Origin: Candidatus Blautia faecipullorum
GTDB taxonomy: Bacteria; Bacillota; Clostridia; Lachnospirales; Lachnospiraceae
Direction of reading: 5' to 3'
Assembly: GCA_019115125.1 (NCBI GenBank)
Contig: DXEG01000027.1
Coordinates: forward strand, 47,570-111,569
Length of the DNA stretch: 64,000 nucleotides
This document shows positions 1 through 9,311 of the stretch, piece by piece (the stretch's first letter is position 1; every line of letters begins with the position of its first letter). The notes beneath the pieces are model-generated. The model saw only the letters and a list, made by a program, of their open reading frames with translations. It made no database searches and was not told the origin of the DNA. The translations under genes and the position numbers were made by a program.

Positions 1-212
1 CCCGGTACATATCGCAGTGCTGGTTATTATAAGGCGCCTGTTTTTTTAACTGCCGCAGGCAGTCACAATTCCACATACATCTGTCCGCATCTACAGCGGA
101 GCGTTTATATTACAGGAAAGCTTGCACCTTCTCCGTACAAGAGCATATACAGTCCTTGTACAGAGAGGGTATATTACAGCTTAGAACAATTTACGATACT
201 TCCCTATATAAA

Positions 213-255
213 AAGCCGCGTCAGAACAGGATCATTTCCTGCGCTGATACGGCTT
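213..255 (-). terminator. Intrinsic terminator after the LbH acyltransferase gene
   Basis: A 19-base arm (213-231) pairs almost completely with 237-255 around a 5-base loop. On the minus strand the stem is followed by a run of T. It lies 22 bases past the stop codon at 277. Bases 1-210 hold no gene that I can support. Confidence 0.85.
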
Positions 256-276
256 CTTCTTTACTGTTTGGTATTA

Positions 277-945
277 CTACTCGCTCTTTCTGACGATCTC
301 CTCTGCGTTTTTGTAGATGCTGTCCGCCGGAATACAGCCCCTTACCGGAGAAAGGGGATAAATATTGGTGTTTCTTCCGATCACGGTTCCCGGATTCAGC
401 ACAGAGCCGCAGCCTACCTCCACATGGTCTCCAAGCATGGCGCCGAACTTTTTCAGCCCGGTCTCCACCTGCTCTTCTCCGTTTTTCACCACTACCAGCT
501 TTTTGTCAGATTTCACATTGGAGCAGATCGAACCGGCGCCCATATGAGATTTATATCCCAGGACAGAGTCTCCTACATAATTATAATGAGGCACCTGCAC
601 ACAGTTAAAAAGCACCACATTTTTCAGTTCTGTGGAATTTCCCACCACTGATCCTTCTCCGACTATGGCGTTGCCCCGGATAAAAGCACAGTGACGGATC
701 TCCGCGTCTTTTCCGATAATGGCCGGACCGTTGATACAGGCAGTGGGCGCTACCCTGGCGGATCTGGCGATCCAGACATCTCCCTCTCTGTATTCATATT
801 CCTCCGGGTCAAGAGCCGCTCCCAGTTTCCTGATAAAGCCGCCGATCTCCGGAAGCACCTCCCAGGGATATGTCTTTCCCTCAAAAAGCTCCGCTGCTAT
901 CGTCTCATTCAGATCAAGCATACGTTCAATGGCAAATTCTTTCAT
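277..945 (-). CDS. Left-handed beta-helix (hexapeptide repeat) nucleotidyltransferase/acyltransferase-like protein
   Basis: A 222-residue protein. From about residue 60 it shows hexapeptide repeats of the left-handed beta-helix fold (ARSARVAPTACINGPAIIGK, then GNAIVGEGSVVG and GSVLNPGTVIGRNTNIYP), as in the C-terminal domain of GlmU and related acyltransferases. There is no N-terminal sugar-nucleotide pyrophosphorylase domain, so it is the helix module alone; acceptor and donor are unknown. The ATG overlaps the topB stop by four bases (ATGA) and has an AAAGGAG site, so it is translationally coupled to topB. A terminator follows. The fold is clear; the activity is not. Confidence 0.8.
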   Translation of the reverse strand: MKEFAIERMLDLNETIAAELFEGKTYPWEVLPEIGGFIRKLGAALDPEEYEYREGDVWIARSARVAPTACINGPAIIGKDAEIRHCAFIRGNAIVGEGSVVGNSTELKNVVLFNCVQVPHYNYVGDSVLGYKSHMGAGSICSNVKSDKKLVVVKNGEEQVETGLKKFGAMLGDHVEVGCGSVLNPGTVIGRNTNIYPLSPVRGCIPADSIYKNAEEIVRKSE

Positions 946-2996
946 TTTTTCTCCTTTCCTCCTCGCTTGGAAGCTGTAGGCTTATTTTTATAGTTTTGCG
1001 CCGCCGCGTCAAAAAACTGCCGCAGAGCGTACTGATAACTGCTTCTCTCCACCTGCTCTGTACGGACGCGGACAAAATGCTCCAGTTTATCCATATACTC
1101 CTGGGAAGTAATACTTCCCTCCGCGACATAGGTCAGCCCTTTTTCCCAGCTTGCCGTAAGCTCGGGATTCAGAAGCTGGCGGATGGAGCAGTTGACCACA
1201 TCAAAGATCATCTCGCCCAGAAGTGTGGGCGTGATCACCTGTGTTTTTTTGTTCAGAGTCAGATACTTTATGGTAAACAGCTTTTTCAGGATTTCTGCCC
1301 TTGTGGCGCTGGTACCGATGCCGCTTCCCTTGATCTGAGCTCTCAGTTCCTCGTCCTCGATAAGCTGGCCGGCATTTTCCATGGCAAGTATCATGGAACC
1401 TGAATTGTATCTCTTTGGCGGAGAGGTTTCCCCTTCCTTGATATCCAGGGAATCCACCGCCAGTATATCATTCTTTTTCAGCTTCTGCAACGCCAGGAGA
1501 AGCGAAGCGCCGCAGACGGTCTCCTTCCCTTCCTCTGACTCGCCCTCTTTCCCCGGCTGAGAAGCTTTCTGGGAAGAAAAGGAATTCGACGCGATTTTCA
1601 GATACCCCTCCTCCTGAAGTACCCGGAAGGAAGAAAAGAAGGACTCCTTCTGGATCACCGTCACCAGGCTCACCTTCTGATAAACGGCCGGCGGATAAAA
1701 AATACAGAGAAACCGCCGCACAATGGTCTCATACACTCTCTGGGATGTCAGCGGAAGAGAATTCAGTGCGCTCAGCCCCTGGCCGGTGGGTATGATGGCG
1801 TAATGATCCGTGATCTGTTTATCATTCACATAACGGGTTTTCGCAATGCTTTTGTAGCTTCCCATCTCCAGAACCTCCCCGGCGGCGTTTCCGATCTGGG
1901 GATACCTTCTGAGTCCGGAGATATTTTTGTATATTTCCTTCGCCACAGCGCCGGACAGCACTCTGGCGTCTGTCCTGGGATATGTCACCAGCTTCTTCTC
2001 ATACAGCTCCTGGACGATCCTCAGCGTTTCATCGGGGCTGATCTTAAAGAGCCTGGAACAGACATTCTGAAGCTCCGCCAGATTAAAGAGCAGAGGAGGA
2101 TTTTTATTTTCCTTTTTCCGTTCTATCTTCTCCACCCGGCAGGTAAGAGGCTGCTCTTCACTGAGGATACGGATCAGTTCCTCCGCGTCCTTTTTTTCTT
2201 TAAATCCGTTTTCTTTATAAAGACGGGGAGACTGGAAGTATCTGCTTCCCTCCACGGCCCGCCATTCACCCTCGAACTTTTCTCCCTCAAGGGAAATCCT
2301 GCTCAGCACCCGGTAGAAAGGCGTTTTTACAAAGGTGCGGATTTCCCGCTCCCTGCGCACCACCATTCCCAGGACGCAGGTCATCACTCTTCCCACGGAA
2401 ATGGCCTGGTATTTGGATTTCAGATAATTGGAGATACTGTTTCCGTACCGGAGAGTCAGGACTCTGGAAAAATTGATTCCCATAAGATAATCCTCCTTGG
2501 CCCTGAGGTAGGCGGAGGCGGAGAGATTATCGTAGGCGGAAAGATCCTTTGCCTCGCGGATCCCCCGCAGGATCTCCTCCTCCGTCTGGGAATCGATCCA
2601 GACTCTTTTTTGATTTTTATTTTTCACGCCCGACATCTGGGCTACCAGACGGTAGATATATTCTCCCTCCCGTCCGGAGTCCGTACAGACGTAGATGGTC
2701 TCCACATCAGGACGGTTGAGCAGTCCTTTTACGATATTAAACTGCTTCTGCACCCCGGGGATCACCTCGTACTTGAATTCACGCGGCAAAAAAGGCAGGG
2801 TATCCAAACTCCACCTTTTATACTTTTCATCGTATTTTTCGGGATAGCTCATAGTGACAAGATGCCCTACGCACCAGGTCACTATACTGTCTTCCGACTC
2901 AAGATACCCGTCTTTTCTCTGCCCGTTGATTTTTAATGCCTTTGCAAATTCCTGCGCCACACTGGGCTTTTCTGCTATGTATAATGCTTTTGTCAT
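942..2996 (-). CDS. topB: DNA topoisomerase III (type IA)
   Basis: A 684-residue type IA topoisomerase that relaxes and decatenates DNA. The N-terminal TOPRIM domain begins KALYIAEKPSVAQEFAKAL and continues with CTDSGREGEYI (acidic metal-binding site). The active-site tyrosine is in LVTYPRTDARVLS. A later GTSATRAEILKKL motif is typical of TopB. No C-terminal zinc ribbons are visible, unlike many TopA proteins. The start is chosen at MTKALYIAEKPS, four bases after the stop of the formate/nitrite channel gene; no strong ribosome site is seen, which suggests coupled translation. An in-frame upstream GTG would lie inside the previous gene. Confidence 0.95.
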   Translation of the reverse strand: MTKALYIAEKPSVAQEFAKALKINGQRKDGYLESEDSIVTWCVGHLVTMSYPEKYDEKYKRWSLDTLPFLPREFKYEVIPGVQKQFNIVKGLLNRPDVETIYVCTDSGREGEYIYRLVAQMSGVKNKNQKRVWIDSQTEEEILRGIREAKDLSAYDNLSASAYLRAKEDYLMGINFSRVLTLRYGNSISNYLKSKYQAISVGRVMTCVLGMVVRREREIRTFVKTPFYRVLSRISLEGEKFEGEWRAVEGSRYFQSPRLYKENGFKEKKDAEELIRILSEEQPLTCRVEKIERKKENKNPPLLFNLAELQNVCSRLFKISPDETLRIVQELYEKKLVTYPRTDARVLSGAVAKEIYKNISGLRRYPQIGNAAGEVLEMGSYKSIAKTRYVNDKQITDHYAIIPTGQGLSALNSLPLTSQRVYETIVRRFLCIFYPPAVYQKVSLVTVIQKESFFSSFRVLQEEGYLKIASNSFSSQKASQPGKEGESEEGKETVCGASLLLALQKLKKNDILAVDSLDIKEGETSPPKRYNSGSMILAMENAGQLIEDEELRAQIKGSGIGTSATRAEILKKLFTIKYLTLNKKTQVITPTLLGEMIFDVVNCSIRQLLNPELTASWEKGLTYVAEGSITSQEYMDKLEHFVRVRTEQVERSSYQYALRQFFDAAAQNYKNKPTASKRGGKEKK

Positions 2997-3000
2997 AATA

Positions 3001-3759
3001 CTACTGATCTGCACTCATCTTTCTCAGCGGCCATGCGAGAAGCAGCGCGCCGCCTGCAATATTTCCTATTGTAACTATCAACATGCTTCTGAGCATCGCC
3101 CCCAGGGAAAGTCCCGGCACCACCGCGAATCCCACCGTAAATGTAGCCATATTCGCGACACAGTGCTCGAACCCGCTTACTACGAATCCTGAAATACACA
3201 CCGTGATCATCAGGATCCTGGCCGCCTCACTCTTCAGCTTAATGCCGCAGAGCACGCCAAGGCAGACGAAGAAATTACACAAAACCGCCCGAAAAAACAT
3301 CTGCCCTGCCGGAAGGGAAATCTTGGTCTCCATAAACCCGGCGAAATAATCCTGAGTGCCGGAAGCTCCCGCCCAGACAAAAAACAGGGACAGAAGCAGA
3401 CATCCCACAAAGTTTCCGATATAGCTGACGGCCCATACCTTTCCCACGTCCTTCCAGCTTACTTTTTTATCAAAGGCTCCAAAGGCCATCACCATATTAT
3501 TCCCGGTGAACAGCTCTCCTCCCACCAGAGAGATCAAGAGCACGGCGATCGAAAAGACAACGGCGCCTAAAAATTTCCCCCAGGCGGGAAAGCCGTCGGA
3601 AGCAAAAATGCTTCCCACCACATTAGAAAAAATCATCGCAATGGCGATAAAAAAGCCTGCCATAACCGCTCTGATAAAATATCTGCCTTTATTGGACGCT
3701 AATAAATTTGCCTTTCCCGCCGCCGCATTTGATAACTTCTGTACATCTTCATAGTTCAT
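3001..3759 (-). CDS. Formate/nitrite transporter (FocA/FdhC/NirC family)
   Basis: A 252-residue integral membrane protein of the FNT pentameric channel family, with about six hydrophobic segments and the family signature regions (GKANLLASNKGRYFIRAVMAG near the N terminus, GGELFTGNNMVMAFGAF in the middle, a conserved SGFEHCVANM stretch late). The start at 3759 has an ideal AGGAGGTG site; a longer in-frame extension has none. It lies just beyond fdhD, on the same strand and near the formate dehydrogenase/hydrogenase cluster, so formate import or export is the likeliest role. Nitrite or other small anions cannot be excluded. Confidence 0.9.
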   Translation of the reverse strand: MNYEDVQKLSNAAAGKANLLASNKGRYFIRAVMAGFFIAIAMIFSNVVGSIFASDGFPAWGKFLGAVVFSIAVLLISLVGGELFTGNNMVMAFGAFDKKVSWKDVGKVWAVSYIGNFVGCLLLSLFFVWAGASGTQDYFAGFMETKISLPAGQMFFRAVLCNFFVCLGVLCGIKLKSEAARILMITVCISGFVVSGFEHCVANMATFTVGFAVVPGLSLGAMLRSMLIVTIGNIAGGALLLAWPLRKMSADQ

Positions 3760-3876
3760 GCGAACACCTCCTGTAATGCCAGGCGGCCTGCAGTAAATGC
3801 AGATTGACGCACAAGAATCAACGATTGTTAATATTATAACATTGTACCTCTGAAAATACAAGGAATTAAATTATCG

Positions 3877-4596
3877 TCAGAGAGGCGTATAGCAGTTGCC
3901 GCTTCCTCCACGGACAAATCCGTACATAAGTATCCCCTTTGCTCCGGCCGTTTTTACGGCTTCCGAGGTGACGGCCGCCCTGGAGACCACAACGGAAACT
4001 CCCGCGCGGATAATTTTTTCCAGATAATCGCCGGAAATCCTTCCGCTTGTAAAGACCACGGCCTCAGATAGGGAAAGATTCTTTTTCAGGGCGCTTCCAA
4101 TGACCTTATCCAGCGCGTTGTGCCGGCCGATATCCTCAAACCGGCAGACCACCTGTCCATCAAGATACAGCGCGCAGGAATGAGCGCAGCCGGTATCCCG
4201 GAACAGCTCTCCAGGATTTTCAAAAATCTCCTCCGCGATCTGAAAGAGCCTCTGTGGTTCAGGAACGGATACTTTCTTCCGGTTATCTGTATTTTTATAT
4301 CCCGCCCTGGTGAACGAGGTGATTTTGCTGTTTAATCCCACCTGAATTTCTCCCTGCTCCCAGAGGATCCGGATACCCTTCACCTGCTTTTTTTCATGGA
4401 TAAATCCGCCGGTATACAGACGTCCCAGCACAAGCTCCTCCAGAAATTCCGGCGTACAGCTCAGACTAAATGTCTTTTCCCCGTTCAGCTTTACAGAAAA
4501 ATGCTTTTCCAAAGCCACCTCGTCCTCCGCGTGAAAACATTTTCCGTTTTTTATCTTCAGAACTGGTATTATTTCTTTTTTCATAGACAATTTCAC
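3877..4596 (-). CDS. fdhD: Formate dehydrogenase accessory sulfurtransferase FdhD
   Basis: FdhD moves sulfur from a cysteine desulfurase to the molybdenum cofactor of formate dehydrogenase. The product is about 239 residues with the conserved redox Cys motif (DTGCAHSCALYLDG), FEDIGRHNALDKVIG and TSGRISGDYLEK, all typical of FdhD. The start is ambiguous: GTG at 4596 with AGGAAG close upstream, or ATG at 4584. The gene is divergent from selC, and the selC promoter overlaps its first codons. It serves the selenocysteine FdhF encoded at 11.8-14.0 kb. Confidence 0.94.
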   Translation of the reverse strand: MKLSMKKEIIPVLKIKNGKCFHAEDEVALEKHFSVKLNGEKTFSLSCTPEFLEELVLGRLYTGGFIHEKKQVKGIRILWEQGEIQVGLNSKITSFTRAGYKNTDNRKKVSVPEPQRLFQIAEEIFENPGELFRDTGCAHSCALYLDGQVVCRFEDIGRHNALDKVIGSALKKNLSLSEAVVFTSGRISGDYLEKIIRAGVSVVVSRAAVTSEAVKTAGAKGILMYGFVRGGSGNCYTPL

Positions 4597-4612
4597 TTCT
4601 TCCTGCTATAAT
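4584..4612 (+). promoter_or_regulatory. Promoter of the selenocysteine tRNA gene, inside the fdhD start region
   Basis: TAGACA (4584-4589), a 17-base spacer and a perfect TATAAT (4607-4612) point to a start close to the 5' end of selC at 4624. The -35 box overlaps the first codons of fdhD on the other strand, so selC and fdhD transcription may interfere. Confidence 0.75.
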
Positions 4613-4623
4613 AAAAAAAGTCT

Positions 4624-4721
4624 GGGTGTCGTTGGGTAACTGGTGTGCCCCCTGGTCTTCAAAACCTGTGCTGGACGTTAACAGCGCCCTGGGTGAGTTC
4701 GATTCTCACAGGCACCCGCCA
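4624..4721 (+). tRNA. selC: tRNA-Sec (anticodon TCA)
   Basis: About 98 bases, longer than any ordinary tRNA. It has an anticodon loop CTTCAAA (anticodon TCA reads UGA), an acceptor stem GGGTGTC/GGCACCC, a long variable arm (GTGCTG/CAGCGC) and a T arm GTGAG-TTCGATT-CTCAC. The CCA end is encoded (4719-4721). It decodes the in-frame TGA codons of fdhF and selD in this window. Its last 44 bases overlap the antisense 3' end of selA. Confidence 0.93.
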
Positions 4722-6102
4722 AATAAGCTTTAAAATCATTCAGCTCTTTCTCGGATATTGTCCGCATGTCGAGTATTACCCTGTCATTTTTTATATGCGC
4801 GATGATCGGCACCGGAAGCGCCGCCAGACGGTGTACAAGCTCTTCCGCGCTTTCGTGTTTCGGTTCTATCACTACCGCATAGCTTGGAATTTCTTCCAGG
4901 GGCATGGAACCGCCTCCCAGCATGGATATACTTTTCTCCACTGAAATTCCCGCATCCCCGAGTCTTGACGAGAGATCCCAGGCAACCTCCCTGGCCTGAG
5001 CCATCAGCTCTTCTTCACTTCTGGAAAGCATCTGCAAAACCGGAATGTTTTCACAGGCGCCCTCCTCGTTCAGGTATTCCCGGAATGTAGCCGCCAGCGC
5101 TCCGATGGTACACTTGTCCAGCCGGAACGCCCTCATCAGAGGATGATTCTCCATGGCTTTAATATATGTCTGCCGGCCCGCGATAATGCCGGCCTGGGGA
5201 CCTCCCAGAAGCTTATCGCCGGAAAAGCACACAAGATCCGCGCCCTTTTTCAGGATTTCCTGCACTGTGGGCTCATGAGAAAGGCCGAATTTTTCCAGAT
5301 CGACCAGCACCCCGCTTCCGAGATCCACGATCACCGGGAGCTGATACTTTTCTCCCAGTCTGACCAGCTCTTCTATGGAGGCCTCCTCAGTAAATCCCAG
5401 AATCCTGTAATTACTTGTGTGTACTTTGAGAAGGGCTCCAGTATTTTCGGTTATGGCCCGCTCATAATCACTGATCCTGGTCCGGTTGGTGCATCCTGTC
5501 TCCCTGAGGACGGCGCCGCTCTGTTCCATAACCTCCGGAATCCGGAAGCGGCCGCCGATCTCGATCAGCTCGCCCCGGGAAACGATCACTTCCTTTCCCC
5601 TTGCAATGGTGCTCAGGATCAGCGTCACCGCCGCCGCGTTATTATTTACCGCTATGGCTCCCTCCGATCCCGTCACTCTGCTGATCAGCCCGGTGTAATG
5701 CTCCCAGCGCTTTCCGCGTTTTCCCTCCAGAAGATTATATTCCAGATTGGAGTAGCCGCTCATAGCTTCAAAAGCCGCTTCCATCTGCCGTTCTCCCAGA
5801 GGCGCCCGTCCAAGATTCGTGTGGAGGATAATCCCTGTGGCATTGAACACCTTCCTGAGGGAAAGTTCCCACCGCTCCTCAAGGCGGAGCGCCGCCCCCT
5901 CTGTCACCGCCGCCGCGGATACCGCCGGAAAGGGGCCGTTTTCTGAAGCCTTTATGATCTGTTCCCTCAGGCAGTCCAGTTCCTCCCGGACTGCCCGCAG
6001 GGTCTCTTTTTTTCCGTATATCCCAGAGAGTGTCAGGACGGCCGGCTCCTTCATCAGGTCGTCCACCCTGGGTATCGTTCTCAATATCTGATTCCTGTCC
6101 AT
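4678..6102 (-). CDS. selA: L-seryl-tRNA(Sec) selenium transferase
   Basis: SelA is a PLP enzyme that converts Ser-tRNA(Sec) to Sec-tRNA(Sec) using selenophosphate. The 474-residue length from the chosen start fits the family. The PLP lysine is in FSGDKLLGGPQAGIIAG, and LHTNLGRAPLG and DRVILDMRT are SelA hallmarks. The start at 6102 (MDRNQILRTIPRVDDLM) matches the family N terminus and has GGGAG upstream; ATG at 6141, overlapping the selD stop, is the alternative. The last roughly 14 codons are read antisense through the 3' end of the tRNA-Sec gene, so the C terminus is constrained by the tRNA sequence. Confidence 0.95.
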   Translation of the reverse strand: MDRNQILRTIPRVDDLMKEPAVLTLSGIYGKKETLRAVREELDCLREQIIKASENGPFPAVSAAAVTEGAALRLEERWELSLRKVFNATGIILHTNLGRAPLGERQMEAAFEAMSGYSNLEYNLLEGKRGKRWEHYTGLISRVTGSEGAIAVNNNAAAVTLILSTIARGKEVIVSRGELIEIGGRFRIPEVMEQSGAVLRETGCTNRTRISDYERAITENTGALLKVHTSNYRILGFTEEASIEELVRLGEKYQLPVIVDLGSGVLVDLEKFGLSHEPTVQEILKKGADLVCFSGDKLLGGPQAGIIAGRQTYIKAMENHPLMRAFRLDKCTIGALAATFREYLNEEGACENIPVLQMLSRSEEELMAQAREVAWDLSSRLGDAGISVEKSISMLGGGSMPLEEIPSYAVVIEPKHESAEELVHRLAALPVPIIAHIKNDRVILDMRTISEKELNDFKAYLAGACENRTHPGRC

Positions 6103-6137
6103 CCTATACTCCCGCCGCATACGCCGCGGCAATCTGA

Positions 6138-7172
6138 TCATACGAAAACAAGATATTTCTCCTGTTTTCCGGTTACTTCTCCGATGACGGCGGAAGGCAG
6201 CTCCAGACCGGAAAGCAGCTTCATCAGCTCCGGCGCTTCCTCCTGGGGAACTGCCAGAAGCAGTCCTCCTGAGGTCTGAGGATCAAAAAGAACATCCTCC
6301 CTCCAGCCCTCCGTCCGGCTTTCCATGCCGCTTTCCAGAAACTCTCTGTTCCGGTAAGCTCCTGCCGGTATCAGCCCCATTTCCGCGTATTCCTGTACGC
6401 CCGGAAGAACCGGCAGCTTCTCCGTCTCAATAACCAGGGTCGCTTCGCTGCCCTTAGCCATTTCCATGGCATGGCCTGCCAGACCGAAGCCTGTAATATC
6501 CGTACAGCTATGCACGCTGAAATTCGCCGCCAGATCTCTCGCGTATTTATTCAGCGTCGTCATGACCTTTACCGCTTCCCTGAGTTCTTCTTCAGAAGCA
6601 AGCTCCCCTTTTACGGCGGTAGAGATAATACCGCTCCCCAGAGGCTTTGTTAGAATCAGGGAGTCCCCCGGTCTCGCACCGTAATTCTTCCACATTTTCT
6701 CAGGGTGGACAAATCCGGTGACACAGAGGCCGTATTTTGGCTCCTCGTCGGAAATGGTATGTCCGCCGGCCAGCACGGCCCCGGCTTCCATTACCTTATC
6801 GGCGCCTCCCCGGAGAATTTCCCCAAGGATCTCAATGTCCAGACAATTCGGAAAGGCGGCAAGATTCAGAGCCAGCTTCGGCTCGCCTCCCATGGCGTAT
6901 ACGTCGCTGAGGGCATTGGCGGCCGCAATCTGTCCGAACAGATAGGGATCGTCCACTACAGGAGTGAAAAAATCCACTGTCTGAATGATCGCCAGCTCTT
7001 TGCCGACCTGATAAACAGCCGCGTCATCAGAGGTTTCGGTTCCCACTAAAAGCATGGGATCCTGAAATTTCGGCAGCTTACCCAAAACTTGGGCAAGGGT
7101 CCCAGGACCTATTTTCGCCGCTCACCCGGCGGATGCCGACATCTGTGTCAGACGGATCTTATCATCAGCCAT
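6138..7172 (-). CDS. selD: Selenophosphate synthetase, itself a selenoprotein (Sec17)
   Basis: SelD makes selenophosphate from selenide and ATP, the selenium donor for SelA. Translation starts at ATG 7172 after AAAGGAGGTGAG; codon 17 is an in-frame TGA (7122-7124) in the context ASAG-U-AAKIGPG, where the family has catalytic Cys or Sec followed by an essential Lys (K20). Read through, the product is 344 residues, continuing GKLPKFQDPMLLVGTETSDD and later GGHTISDEEP and TDITGFGLAGHAMEM. Calling it from the next ATG (7085) loses the active site. It lies between selB and selA, 19 bases after selB, and needs the pathway it feeds for its own synthesis. Confidence 0.95.
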
Positions 7173-7191
7173 ACCCTCACCTCCTTTCACG

Positions 7192-9096
7192 TTACGGAAC
7201 AGGATTCTTCAGAACCCTTCCTCCTTCTGTTTTTCTGGTATAACCGTTTTTATCGAAATGCTCCAAAAGGGCCACCGCTACCTTTCTCGAGCAGCCCAGA
7301 TAATCCCTGTATTCTCCCAGGACGACCTCCGGACACCGGGAAGCCATTTCAGCAAAAGCCTTTTTTGCCTTCTCGTAATACTCTCTGTGTACGCAGTACT
7401 GCCCGTCCAGACGGATCAGCACCTTTTTGTTCAGGAGAGAAGTAAATACTGCCTGGAATTTTTTCTGATTCCGGTGTTCCTTCGTATACAGCTCCGTCGC
7501 CAGCGGCGCAAAGCCCGCCTCCAGATAATGCCGTATGATCTCCTGCACGATCGCGTCCTCATCCTCCTTAAGCACCACCCGGAAACGCTTTTTGCTGAGA
7601 AAACCGTTCGCTTCTTTTATCACCTTTTCATCCTTCAGTACAGAAAAAATTTCATCTGTCCTTCTGCTGTCGGATAAGCCCAGGCGGCTCCGGGCCTCCT
7701 GGGCGCCCATTCCTTCTTTTAACGGATAGGCTCTGTGGAATTCATCCAGGAACTTTTCTGTTTTTCTGCGGTAATAGTCAAATTCGTCTCTGTGGATATA
7801 AAGATTCTCCTCCAGCGGGACCAGACGCTTTTTTTCCGCCAGCTTCACAGCCGTATTTTTCAGGCTGGAACGGTTCAGCGAGCTTCTTGCCGCAAGCTCC
7901 TCCAGCGTACAGAAGCACCCCCAGTGCTCCAGAGCGGAAAGCTCCAGCAGTTCCTCTGCCGTTCCCTTTTCTTTCACCCGGAAAGCTTCAAGCACCTTTT
8001 CATCCCTGCGGCGGTGCTTCCGGGGACAGGCATCCAGCACCTCTCCCCCGCCGATGGTTTCCGCCGGGGAGTAAAAACGGATCACAAAGCGGTCTCCCTT
8101 GCGCAGGACCGTCTCCTCCTCCAGACGAAGCTGGGCGTAGCAGCTTTCTCCTGCCTTTAATTCCTCACGGTCCAGAAGGACAGCCTTGCCCAGAAGCTCT
8201 CTGGTACCGTGGTAAATATGCACACGGCTTCCGTTTTTTACAGTACGGTCTGTGTGGCGCAGCACGGTTAGGATCACATCCGCCATGCGGGTGGGATATA
8301 AGCTGTTTTTTGTGGCGAGCACATCTCCCCGGAAGACCTCTTCCCTGGTGCGGTCAGGAATATTTACCGCTACTCTCTGTCCTGAATAAGCCGTTTCCTC
8401 CGTCTGTCCGTGTACCTGAATACTGCGGATCTTCACAGGACGGTTTTCGGGATAGAGCACCACCTCCTGATCTCTGCGGATCTTACCCTCAGAAAGGGTT
8501 CCGGTAACGACTGTCCCGAAGCCCTTCATGGTAAATACACGGTCTATGGGAAGCCGGAAACAGGTTCCCTCTTTCCGGTCAGGAAGCTTCCGGTACATTT
8601 CGTACAGAACCTCCTTCAGACGGTCCAGGCCCCGATTCTCGTATACAGACACGGGGACTGCCGGAGCGTCCTCAAGAAATGTTCCTTTTACAAGCTCCCG
8701 GATATCCTCCTCCACCAGATCCACCAGATCGGGATCCGCCAGATCGGTCTTGGTGATCACAATGACGCCCCGCCGGATACCCAAAATAGACAGAATATCC
8801 AGATGCTCTACGGTCTGGGGCATGACTCCCTCGTCCGCCGCCACCACCAGCATCACAAGATCCATGCCGCCGGCTCCCGCTAGCATATTTTTTACAAACT
8901 TTTCATGTCCGGGCACATCCACGATCCCCACTCTGCCGCCCTCCGGAAGCTCCAGCCAGGCAAACCCCAGTTCAATGGTGATCCCCCGCTTTTTTTCTTC
9001 CTTCAGACGGTCTGTGTCGATTCCTGTCAGCGCCTGGATCAGGCAGGTTTTTCCATGATCCACATGTCCTGCCGTTCCGATAATTCCATATCTCAT
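7192..9096 (-). CDS. selB: Selenocysteine-specific elongation factor
   Basis: SelB is the GTPase that carries Sec-tRNA(Sec) to the ribosome at UGA codons marked by a SECIS hairpin. The 634-residue protein has the G1 motif [12 protein letters not shown]3 DVPGHEKF and G4 ITKTDL in an EF-Tu-like N-terminal half, then winged-helix repeats in the C-terminal 250 residues that bind SECIS RNA. It is the first gene of selB-selD-selA. The ribosome site is weak (GAGCG). The hydA terminator lies about 120 bases upstream, so the sel operon probably has its own promoter, which I could not place. Confidence 0.96.
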   Translation of the reverse strand: MRYGIIGTAGHVDHGKTCLIQALTGIDTDRLKEEKKRGITIELGFAWLELPEGGRVGIVDVPGHEKFVKNMLAGAGGMDLVMLVVAADEGVMPQTVEHLDILSILGIRRGVIVITKTDLADPDLVDLVEEDIRELVKGTFLEDAPAVPVSVYENRGLDRLKEVLYEMYRKLPDRKEGTCFRLPIDRVFTMKGFGTVVTGTLSEGKIRRDQEVVLYPENRPVKIRSIQVHGQTEETAYSGQRVAVNIPDRTREEVFRGDVLATKNSLYPTRMADVILTVLRHTDRTVKNGSRVHIYHGTRELLGKAVLLDREELKAGESCYAQLRLEEETVLRKGDRFVIRFYSPAETIGGGEVLDACPRKHRRRDEKVLEAFRVKEKGTAEELLELSALEHWGCFCTLEELAARSSLNRSSLKNTAVKLAEKKRLVPLEENLYIHRDEFDYYRRKTEKFLDEFHRAYPLKEGMGAQEARSRLGLSDSRRTDEIFSVLKDEKVIKEANGFLSKKRFRVVLKEDEDAIVQEIIRHYLEAGFAPLATELYTKEHRNQKKFQAVFTSLLNKKVLIRLDGQYCVHREYYEKAKKAFAEMASRCPEVVLGEYRDYLGCSRKVAVALLEHFDKNGYTRKTEGGRVLKNPVP

Positions 9097-9218
9097 AGAC
9101 TTCTACGCTCCGCTAAGAATATCTGCTCCTTATTCTACCACACGGAAGGAACGGCGTAAAGGAGACTTGTGGCAATCGTTTCCCAGCAGGTTACTGAAAA
9201 TTATAGAATCCTTCCGAA

Positions 9219-9281
9219 AAAACACCTGAAAATGCCTCTGTGCCGGGCCTTTCCGGCACAATATACATTCTCAGGTGTTAA
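9219..9281 (-). terminator. Terminator of the fdhF-hycB-hycB-hydA operon
   Basis: An outer stem AACACCTGA/TCAGGTGTT encloses an inner GC-rich hairpin TGTGCCGG/CCGGCACA, followed on the minus strand by six T. It lies 31 bases past the hydA stop and separates that operon from selB. Confidence 0.85.
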
Positions 9282-9311
9282 AAAAATCAAAAATATGTGA
9301 TTGACGCCCTC

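Noticed and set aside
1-210. Coding sequence at the left edge
   Set aside because: No start with a ribosome site or recognisable protein in any frame; only a weak GTACAAG/CTTGTAC dyad is seen.
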